From NCBI RefSeq assembly GCF_037975245.1, contig NC_092566.1:10753501-10817500 (forward strand): 64,000 nucleotides of DNA, written 5' to 3'. Position numbers and translations under genes: made by a program. Source of the DNA: Apostichopus japonicus (taxonomy: Eukaryota; Echinodermata; Holothuroidea; Aspidochirotida; Stichopodidae). Shown piece after piece: positions 50,393 through 62,601 of this stretch. Numbering within the stretch: position 1 is the first letter of the stretch; every line of letters begins with the position of its first letter. The notes below the pieces were generated by a model, which made no database searches, was not told the DNA's origin, and worked only from the letters and a program-made list of their open reading frames with translations.

Positions 50393-53300
50393 CGCGTACA
50401 AATATATACATATATTTGTCGCGTACAAGAAAAAGAATAACAGTTACAGAGGCTGATCGAAGAAGAAAAACAAAACACTATCTCTTGCGAAGGTCTTTAA
50501 TATTTTAAAGTTATGAAATTTATGAATGACTTGTCCAAATTCTTATTATATTTATGCACTGTACTGTGTAGTTGTATATTTAATGCTATAGTACATCGTA
50601 CATAAAATCTATATGGATCCGTGGTATTCAAAATTTTCACCTCTGTTAACCCATTTCTCAGCGAACGTTGTGGCCTGGCGAATGGGTATACGGGAAGGTG
50701 GTAACCCACCTCCCTCCCTCCCCCGCCCACCCACCCCCCCCCCCATTTGAACGTATTTTAGATGATAAAGGGTGCTAAGTTGCAAAAATTGAAATGTCTT
50801 GCAACTTTTGAAGTATTGTCTGCTTTATCCCACAAATATCGGTAGTTTATTTTTCTTTCGAATTTTTGGCGACCCTCCCACTTTAAATACAAGGGATCTA
50901 AACGAACCTTCAAGAGAAAGGTGATAAAGATTTATTCCACCAAGTTATGTATTTTTTGAATGAATTTAATTAAGAGGCGAAAAACGGCGAAAATAGAATA
51001 TACGTTTTTTTCTAGGAGTTTCATTGCTTATACATGGTACGATGGAAACTTAAGGACATAGGTAAGTGCTTTAATTACAGTATTCACAGATAATGGTGCT
51101 GTCATGTTACCAGAGCAAACATCAATATGGTTTATTGATTATGCGTAAACCAAAATTAGATATAATTCAAATATATTTTGTTCTTATCAGGAGCGCTATT
51201 ACTTGTAATTGAACGCCATAACAGTGTTAGCGTACTGGTGGGTATAACGTGGTAATCAATGCGATGGCGTGGCTAGTATACTAAACACGATATGTAAAGT
51301 TCTGTGCTCGTTTTTCGCTTTCAGAGATTTCTTTGTTTTTATTTGGGGGGGGGGTGGTGGGAGTAGGGATGGGAGGAGGGATAAAGTATTTATGCGATGT
51401 CTCATTTACACTTCGGTCATATTTCATCACAATTCCTTTCAAATTCATATTAGTTACACGTCATAATAAAAGTAGTATTTTAAGTCGATCCTGTGTTTAA
51501 ATTCCTCTTGAGTTTTAGAAACATGGAACAGAAATTGCTTTTGATGAGGAAAAATGGAAAAAATGAGAAAAATATATTATATATATATATATAGTCGAAC
51601 CTGAAATAGAAGAAAGTTCCAAGGGAAACTGCGAAAAAGGTGATAGACACGGCACAACCAATAAACATAGGAAACCTTGGGAAAAATCTCGGTGGCTCGC
51701 CAGGATCCCACTATAAGTCAAAGAATGAGAGAAAAAAAATAATACCAAAATCACACGGAGGATCAAAAGCGTGTTAACATTAAAGAAACGTGACCTTTAA
51801 CTTTAAAACAAACAGTATTTTCAACAACAAATATGTCAAAAAATACTGTTCAGGAAATTTAGATTTCGCATGGTGAAACTTTTAGTCCGACACGAAATGG
51901 TTATTGCTAGTGATTACTTTATTAAAGTTTATTTAAGGAGACACAGAATCAACCATTATATTTAGCTGATATATATTTAGCCTATATATTTATATATTCT
52001 AATTTTAGATTATATATTAGCTTTAATATTTAGCTTATATGACATACGGTATAAATCTTTGTGAAGAACAACTCTCCAAAACAGAGAAGAAATATCTTGT
52101 TCGTTTTAGAGATAGAAAAGTTTAACATAGTCTTGCCTGGGAGCTGTAGTTGTAAATCTTTGATGTCATATATTGTCACTAGAATATGAAATATGTTACT
52201 TTCTACTTGTTTTTCACACATGTGACCTAAGATGTCCGAATATGTAAATGCAGAGCTATCCAAAATTTAACATGTCGCGTAACTGGTTTCTGCGGTGTAT
52301 TGTTTCTCTATATTATCAAGGTATACAATGTTAACAGTGTATAACTGACCCGATGTCATCATTAGGTCACATTAAGCGCTTCAGTATTTTAGAACATTTT
52401 AGTAATAGAAACCGATCGAAACTAAATGTGAATTTCGGAGAATTGAAAAGTAAACAAAATCATTAAATTAATAACGTTTTTATATGTAATAAGAGATGAA
52501 ATAACAGTACATGACTGGGTGAGAATGGCACAACCAACTCAAAATACAGTGTTTAAAAGTGGCAGTAAGCTGTTTGAAACACTACATTAAGCTTTCTCAT
52601 TTCAATTTACAAAGACACCAATTGTTATCAACTTAAACAAAAACAATATCCTTAATAATCTCAAGGGCACTCCTCTAAAACCCTGAATATGTTAAGACCA
52701 TACTTGAGAATATATATAAGATCTAGCTAAAGTGTGTTGGAGTACCAGCAACAACGCAAGTTAAACTAACAATAATTATTCCAAGTAAATGCTCTTATAG
52801 TAACTACACTATTTTGGTTAGCTAGTCTGTCGTTATTGTTTTTTTTTGTACCGGAGCGGACCGGGCAGGACAAATTGTACAAATACACTGGACAAACTGT
52901 TATATTTAGATTGCCTTTAGTGTAATTGCAATCACTTTGCAGCATTTGCTAAAGGCTGCAAAAAGTACTTCAAACATTTGGAAAGAGAAATATGTTGGTT
53001 ATCTGTGTGAATACACAAGCGTTTAATAACACAAGGTTTACTTTATTGAAATAAATAAATATTTATTTAATATTTATACATTTCTAAAATATACCTTATA
53101 AAAACGTGAATCGTTAGTTTTGGTTTACTGATAAGGTGAAAGACTGTTCCATAGCCCATGCTTATCCATCACGTTCTCTGCACCACTTCCAAAATGGCTG
53201 CAAGTTAGGTCTCTATAGGTTTGTACAGAATGAGCCTAGATGTCTGCATCCGTATTAAGATTCAAGTGAGAATTATGCTGTGTATATATACTTACGTTGA

Positions 53301-56300
53301 CGTCATACATATGAGTCGTAATTGCGAATACACCCACGTGATGGCACTCGCAAATAGCTTTCTCGTCGTAATCTACAGGTGGTCTAACGAAACATCCTTC
53401 TGAGGTCCAAGACCAATCGACCAATGAACTATTAAGTTGAATAAAAAAAACACAGAATATATTAATATTAATAATAAGAAGGAGAAGTAAAAGAGAACAG
53501 TAAACCCACGAACAAGCACAACTACTTCTTACCAAGCAGTTGACATACACATCACTGTACCAGATGATCATATCCACCAGAATAACATTGTATCATAATA
53601 ATATAATATAAAACACCCGCGATAATATTGTTGCAAATAGTATTACCCGTTTCACGTATTATTACGGTATGCAATAGTATTGTATCAAAATAATACAACA
53701 TAAATTATCCACAATTATGTTGTTATTACCTGTTTCACATGGTATCATACAATGATATTGTAAAATAATATATAATATAAAACATCCGCAAAACTATTGT
53801 TGCATATAGTATTACCCGTTACACTAATTATCAAGCAACAGTATTGTATCAAAATAATACAATATAAAACATCCACAATAATATTGTTGTATATATTATC
53901 ACCCGTTTCACATGGTATCTTACAATAATATCGTGTCACAATAATATAACATGAAAACATCCGCAATACTATTGTTACATATAGCATTACATGACACAAT
54001 GATATATTTTGATAACAATTATGTTGTTAATTTTTGTAATATTACAGTACTATAGTATTGTATACCAGCATGTGAATCGGCTGTCATAATCTTCGCTCAT
54101 TTCCCTACAGTTTGATTTTTGCCAGATAATTAACCTTAGAATGTGTGGAAGACGTTTGAAAATCCGCAAGCAGCTTAAATTTATTTTAACTCAATAGGCC
54201 TATATATAACTGAGACTCTCGTCGTACTCTTAAACTAATACACTTCTTTGAAGTCGGTAGGCCTTGCAACATTCATGAGTTCCCCGTTCTGATGACTTTT
54301 ACAATTAAGCATGGTTTCTTAGTCATCTAGTCCTTGCTAAAACTTATCATGATAAAGTGTTCCATGGAGCGAACATTAATCCAAGGTCAGAACGACTCAA
54401 GTAATTAACTCAAGGCCAACATTCAATCAAACGTATTCATTTTGAACGACCTCAACCAGTGATCACTATGATAACCTATGACGTCAGACACTATTTGCAT
54501 AATCTTAGAAGATGGCAGTATACGAAGAAGAAAATGTATCGTTGAAATACTTACCCAACTGTCCTGTTAAGATGTTGACATGAAGCATTTGATATGTTGA
54601 ATGTCTACAGATAGGGGGATGGGGTAGGGTGCGGTGGGGGATGGGGGAGAAGAGAGAGAAAAGAGAGAAAAGAGTATAAGAAAATAATTTCATTGACTAG
54701 TGGTTCAATTGAGTCATTGTTTTATTTTCCCTCCCATGCGCATCAGGTAAACGTTTATTTCCGATATATTGTTATCTTCAACTAGGCCTATACATGTTCA
54801 AAGGGCAAATCTGTTGTAGCGCATGAAAGACTTGGTACACAGCTGTTATATATTTTTTTGGTGAAATACAAACTTCGCCCTCTATCGATAGATGTGCTTC
54901 ATCTTTATGTTTTTACATTGGACCTTAAAGTGTATACATTTGGTGTTTATGTCTATCCTCCCTAAGGTGAGAATTTGAAGAATAAAAAAACGTAAGGTTG
55001 TATACTTACATTTAAAAATCCGAGCTCAAATATCAACGGTTCTGATGAAGAGGCAGGCACCTCTAAGATTTCACCAGCCGAGTCAAACACAGAGAATGTT
55101 AAGATAGGGGTATTAACATTGTTCTCCCTATGAGCGAAGGCCAAATGCTTATCGCGGTAAAATTGAACTACCACTTGTCTGTGAAAGATGAAACAATTGT
55201 AAAATAATTTAAGTGACAACAATGAAAACTGTTATGAAAATTTAAGTGACAACTCATGGCTTTAATTAATTGATTAGTAATCGACTGCAGAAGCTTGTTG
55301 CTTGATCTTGCGCCAAAACAAAGTTAAATAAAAACAGCAATAAATAAACAAAATCATTACCCAATTCTAAAATCAGTTCAATATCACAATCATTTTTTTT
55401 TACGAAAGAAATGTGGAAGAAGGATAAAATATGAAATTTGGAATACTCCCGTTTTCATATTAACGCGTGATAAACCAATATACTGATATCGATTCTTACA
55501 AAGCCAAACAAAACTTTATGACTTAATCAGAGAGGATAGGCTATATTGTTATGATAAAATTTAATTATCATAGAATATTATCAATATCGCCTCAAACTGC
55601 TGGCAAATTAAAAATGCTTAAAAGGTTTGTTCCCACATGTTCTAACAATCCAATCTATTCCCAATATCGACAACAAGTGCAGTTTTCTCAAAGCTATATA
55701 TTTCAGTATTTGTGTGAATTCCGGGTTGTGTGGGTGGTGGGGGGGGGGGTGTGATTCCTTTGACGGAGTCACAAAAATGGACTTGTGGAAGTTTCAACAT
55801 TGAACGATCGTAAATAAGTTTTTAGTGCATTTGGTGTGTCTGTTGCGGCAGGGATGGGGCGGGGGGGGGGGAGCGGCACTACAAGTGACATTTAAAGGCA
55901 TATTCTCTGGACTTACTCGGGATGATTTGGCAGTAACCAAGACATCGATGTCAGCTTGACGAATGAGTAACCGATTATATCTACAAATTTATAAACCAAA
56001 AATAAATTAATAAAAAAAAGTCAATAAAGCAGATATTATGGTCTAATTGATTTTATGTCGTAAAAAGAAACAATATCGGACTAAAGTCAAACATGAAAAG
56101 GTAATAGGAAACAACAGAAACTATACAATTAAAACCTTTTTCATTATGAATATTAATAACCTAAAAACCGAAAAGAGTTTTTTCCTTAATAATCTTGTTT
56201 ATGTTGATCTATATAAAACTCCTTCTGTTTTTTTATAAATACAATGACCAATGTAAACAGGGATTTTTTTTAAATAACCATTGTTTTTTGTGTCTTGTAA

Positions 56301-59300
56301 TTTTAAAAATGAATAAATGTAAAAGTGTTCGTACATAATATTATACCTCGAACGTTTTGACTAAGGCAAAATAAAAACGCAATTCTGAGGTTAGCTTATA
56401 AAAAAAAGGAATTGTATTAAAGGTGAGGTACGCCAAGTGGGTACCCTTAAACCCCGATTCAAAAGAAGTAATGGAAATGAAACTTTATAGGAAATCCTCG
56501 TCGCACTGAATAAATTAATTTATTTAGAGAAGTCGATAATTTATGTAAGTGACAAAGAAGCTGCAGTTCCCTGGGAAAAGAAACTCACCATCTGATTTGT
56601 TTTTTACATCATCAAATCCTATATATTCCGGTATCTTCATCCTCCCTACGCCCTTCTCCAGTGCCCCATTCCATTGATTAACCTGCATGATCTTAAAGTC
56701 TTTAAAGTGATCAGGTAAGGTAATATCACTAATCAGTTCCGATCGATCCGACAATCTCACGAAAAGAGCTGCAAGATACAACAACAACAACAACAACAAA
56801 AAACATCGGTATGATCTACTGTAACGTAAATGTAACTTTTCTTTTTGAAATAGCTCACTCATATTTGACTATAGAACGACCAAAAATAATGACATATTCA
56901 GAGCACGCGGTGTTCCCAACCTGCCCCCCCCCCCTCGCCCCTCCTTTACCGACAATGTCCATTACTGTAAGGGATAGCTTGATCATGTGCCTATACTAGC
57001 GATGATACAAGGATATTAGTATATTTACAAATGTTTTCTATGAGGTGAACAATCGATGGTCTTGTCTATCCTTTTGACCCCCCCCCAACCCTCTGCCACC
57101 CCGAGTCACCCATCCTCCTTACCATTTCACACCAAGACGTTGTTTGTTAGACCATATTGAACATGTCCATGTATGAAAGTTATCTTTTCAGCCAGGGCGG
57201 GCTCAGGATTTTATAAAGAATTGGTGTGGCCCTTTGGTAGTTGGTGACCGACTCCCATGTTGCGGGTCTGGGCCAACCCCATAGAAGTTGACATGTGTAA
57301 TGGTGTATGCTGAGGCATATTAAGGTTATATAATTTGGTCTATTATTAGGTCTACAAGCAAGGTTGTGCTAATAAATACTTGTTCGAGTGGTGCTGAAGG
57401 GCTCGGGGTGGGGGCGGGGATGTACACCCACGTGATCCGCGTCAGTCAGCTGTCGGTTTATACAGCGGGTCACCTGGGTGGAGAGGACCAATATACGGTT
57501 GGACTACTTACCAATCGTGTTAAGATCGAAGCCCGCCAAAGCGCTGCTTAAGCTAATTTCATTCCTGGTCACGTGACCCATCAGGCTTCGAACCAACATG
57601 GCGGAAAATCGATCGATGACTTCTAAGAGTCGTAAGGCTTCGTATCCCCTCGGCTGGGTGGCGTTCCATGCAGAATCGAAGGCCCCGTAAAGAATTGAAT
57701 CTACCAGGCCTAGAAGTTCCTGCAATTAAACACAATACCGCACATGTAAACTTCACATACAAGTTTAGGCAACTATAAAATTACTAACAAAATAAAAATA
57801 AAAAATAAAAATTAGCATTTTCAAATTTACCGCTACACACACTGACAAATGCTTTACTAGACCTACCTCTCAGAAATGCAACATCAAATTAAATGAAAAG
57901 GCATCACCTAAAAAAAGGAAACTCGTTAATATATGTGAGGAATATGTAAATATTCATTTTGTCACGTTGCAAGTACATGACGATTTTGTGACTTAAAAAG
58001 CGAGGGATTAATCAATTTGTTGCAATTTGTGAAATATTAAGTGATCATGTCCTCTTTTGAAGTTGCTATTTGGTAACAAACAGACAGATCTTCATATTTG
58101 GACGTAACTTTCAAGGTTTCCATTGTACATCTATAGGTTTACCTCTGAAAATTCAAGCGTATCAGCTATGGAAGGATGCGACATGACGTCTGTATGGGAC
58201 CTTTTCCGTTCCGTCCATGAATTGAGGTCTACTGCCCTCTTTTGAACTTGAACGAGCATGTCAATGACGTCAATGATGGTAACCAGGTCAGATGGGTTGG
58301 TGACCTTTGACATATGTCGGATAAGCTTCGTCATATTTTTAAGAAGTGACACTTCTGTCTGGATATTTCTCTTTTTGTCAGATATAAGCACTTCTTGAAT
58401 CTAAAATGAAAAAGAAGACAAAGTTCTTGATTGACAAACATAGCGACAGATAGAAACAACAACAAATAAACAAGATCACACACTCAGACAAACAAACAAA
58501 CAGACAAACCTTTTGAGTTGTATACAGTTTTTCCCCACAATATTTGGATTACCCATAAAAGCAACTGTTCACGTTCCTCTAAAGCGTGACATAATTCTGA
58601 AGTTGCAGGGCAATTATTATGCAAATTTCTGTACTTTGTTCTAGTTAGTTTATTTATATAGAGCTATAGTCGAGCATTACACTTGAACAAATCTAACGCA
58701 GTTCTCATTGGAATCAGAAATCCCGTAAAACAAATAGGACCGTATAGGGCCTAATCGCATATGATTTGCTATGTGTTTCATCCTCCGTCAGACGTTGCCT
58801 AATACGGTAGGCTATACTTAACATATCTTCATATACCACAATTCTTATTGTGTTACATATACCAAGGCTTTATAATTATGACGCATATCTATAGAAGGCT
58901 CACCTCATGTTTAATGACCAGGAGGTCACCTGTCACGCAGTTGGATACATCGACAGGACCCCATTTTCCGACTGTTTCCTTTTTGATAGGTAAACAGGTT
59001 CTAGTAGCTTTTCCATCTGCAGTGGAATAAAATGAAGAAAACGAAGATTAGATGAAAAGGTCTCTTCAATATTTCATCGTTTCATGTATGAATCTGATTG
59101 GCACATCAACTATATTACCGTCGTGTTTTCATTCCACCACCAACCACCACCACCACCACCACCACATTGAAATGTAAATCATACCGGTATGTGTTCGATT
59201 GTAAATTTTCGTGCCAATAATATTCAATGGTTCAGATGATTATTTTTCAAAATCGGTACCTCATTAATTTGAAAGTTCATGTAAATAAAAGTGAACATGG

Positions 59301-62300
59301 CAGTCTCAACATGATCTTTTAATACTTAGGCTCTTCATCACTTCACCTTTGTCTAAAAACTAAAACAAAAGCTTTTAATCAGATGACGTCCTGATAGAAG
59401 CGTCATTACCATTTAATTAAAATTCAAACAATCGATTTATTTCCCTCTGAGGACTTTGACTTTTGGAAAATATATCGATTATTATGTCACAAATATGATC
59501 ATAGCATTATCGTTTTCATACAAACTAAATGATTTAGACATAATGTGCGACAGCAATGAAACATCGAAAAAAGCAAAACAAAACGAACAGCACAGTATAT
59601 GGAGCAAAAAACAAGAAAATAATAAATATATAAATAAATAAATGTACATCTTACCGCCTCGTAAGGTCGGACAGGGTAACTCCACAGTGGTTCCAACCGT
59701 TGTTCGGGGCCACTCTAAGTTCCCTTCGTAGCCTAAAACACACTTCGGTCCTTTTTAGGGAGGAGGGGGGGGGTGGGGGAACAATCAAATCATTCAAGAG
59801 ATTTAGATTATGTAGAAAGTGAGCATTGCACATATAATTCAGCATATATACGGTACATGTTACACATGTTCACGGTATTCAAGTGACGATAAACCGATTA
59901 ATTGATTGATTGATGACGTCATATACTTTTTGTTTGTTTATAAGAGCGATCTTTATATGTTGTTTCCTACAGTACTCGGGACTGTGACATTCATGTGGTT
60001 AATTTACTGTGGAATTTGGTTTTGGCCTTGAACTCGGGAATACCGTAGATTCAGATATAAATAATGCACGCGATTTAGGAATCGGATCGATAATATAGCG
60101 TTACATATATATCCTAATATCCACAATATACTCGAATTAAGCTTTGTAGTTCTGTACTATTTTTTGTTTGGGTTGAAACTCTGGCTAGGACGCCAAAGAC
60201 GGACATTGACTGAAGAAATATTGGACTTACCTAAAGTTTGAGTGCACGATTTGTCACATGACGTCACTCTGTCGATTCCGCAATATTCTGTACCAATTTG
60301 TGCACAAAAAAAAAAAAAAAAAAAACCAGGAAAAACGAGATATTAAGTACTAATATGATATGGTAATACTTTTGTTATTTATTCAATATTTATCAAAGTT
60401 TATGCAGACGTGGAAAATGTTAATAAATTCCAAAATTCAAAACGAGGTAAGAACCATTTCTTGTTTCCCCACTGTCTCGTAACAAATGGGTTTCCCCTTC
60501 CACAGAATTTGTCTATCCTTAATTCACTCACACATACAATGAGCAGCAGGACTATAACCTTAAATCATAACACTGTATGATATTATCAGCGTAGTGTTGT
60601 ACGAAAGTTTCCATAATGTCAAAGTACAGCTCAAAGACTCATTGCAGATTATATGCATATACATGCATCATGCATAAATACATTATGTATTATGGATTAT
60701 GTGTTATGCATTATGCATGAACACGAACTGAGTTCTTACTTTACAAGCGTTTGTGGTATTACTGTGCAGTCAATTGTACCTTTTCTGCCTCAAACTACAC
60801 CAAACATGTTTGTGTACCAAACGAAGACTAAAGTACATTACTATATGATGGTGTTGTCAGTTACCGTACTATCACAATACTGTAAAATTTATTTCAGTTA
60901 CAAAAAATCAATTAGTCCATCGAGTTTAAATGCATAATGAAGCTTTCATATAAACCGCAACATTTAAAATACCTCTAGATACAAAACTTACCAAAGATAT
61001 GAGAATGCCAAATCAGTTTGACGTCCCCTCTTGTCCCGCTTCTGAAATCAGTCCATTCCACGATGTTACCACAGTCAGAAAACGTACAATCATTATAAAT
61101 ATGCCAGATCTGTCTTTCGCTATATGATTCACCCCAAACATGAACTTGTCCCATGTCACCGACGAAGTTCATCATACCGAGTGGACTGGCACTTCTGATT
61201 TCACCTTCTGGTGGGTTTCCGATAACCAATTCACCCCCCGAGTCAATGGAATGTCCCGGGGAAAGGTCCACACCAGAATCGCGAATCTTACCTTCAGAAT
61301 AAGTCGCCCATGAACCATCTAGAAATTCAGAGTGAAAGAAATATTATTTATATATATATATATATATATATATTTCATGAGATGATAATTTCTATTATAA
61401 ATGAAAGGAAAACGAATTCGTCGGCAAATTGTTTCATGGATTAAAGTTTCACAGTGCAGGTTTCAAGCAAAAAATTACTTCTTCTCACTCACTTGACTGA
61501 TCTCTCCCCCCCCCCCCCGTCCCCTTCTGGTATAGCATGTGCGTGTCGAGGAAAAAGAGACGTGGGCCTTTGTACATTTAGATAGCGATTGCGGACACGG
61601 TCAGAGCCTGAAAACGTGAGCGTTCAAACTCCAAAGTTGATCGAACTACTTACGGTATCATATCCTTGTTAGGTTCTGAAATGTGCACAAGACTTAAAAG
61701 GGATTCACCGGATAATCTACCTCGTTGATCCATTGACCACGGATTGACCCCTGAGTCTTATGATTACGAGTCGAGAAGCTCAAACCACCAAACAACAACA
61801 ACACGGCCATCGTTATTCTCAACAATCGGCTTCTAAATAGTATAATAAATGCCCCAAGTTTGGATTCGTCTAACTTAATTAATAAGCCTTACAAACCTTC
61901 CGCCTTCCAAGTTATCGCCAAATGGGTCCAGCTCCCAGGGGTGATTTTTAACGTTGGCGACAATACCTCCTGATCCGCTACCACCAACTTAAAGGCGAAA
62001 CCGCCAGAGAATTTGATTTGGGTGCTTGTTTTCCTGTAGGAGACCAGTGTGATGTTACGACTGAGCATCTCGGATGAAAAGTTTACCCACAATGCAATGG
62101 TGAAGCTTTTGAGTTCTGGAAAAGATTTGCCAAGCAGTTCGACGTAATTGTTTGTCGTAGAGTTCCTCGGGAAGACCAATTTGGAATTCACTGCATTTGC
62201 TAGAAATTAAAAGAAAACAAAATTAACTGTATCATATTGAGCGAACATGAAGAATTGTTATCGGCAGGTGCCAAAATGACTGAAAATGTTTCCTTCTAAT

Positions 62301-62558
62301 TATGTGGTTGTCTAGACGTATGGCTCGCATCGGTACATTACAAAGAATGATATTCTGTCGCTTTGAATGATAAAAGGGATGTTTCATTGGTAATAAAAAG
62401 TTACTTATTATTGACTAATCTACAATCTTAAACCTGACACTGGTTCTTGTGAAGTATCACCAAAGGCCGTAAAGTGTCGTAAACTTAGGCATGTTTATTT
62501 ATTTATTTTATTCATCATCATCACCGCCATCATCATCACCATCGCCACCATCATCATT

Positions 62559-62601
<43 letters not shown>

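Noticed and set aside
50059-50508. 149-codon Tyr/Ile-rich frame
   Set aside because: A reading of the (TA)n repeat; no other coding signal.
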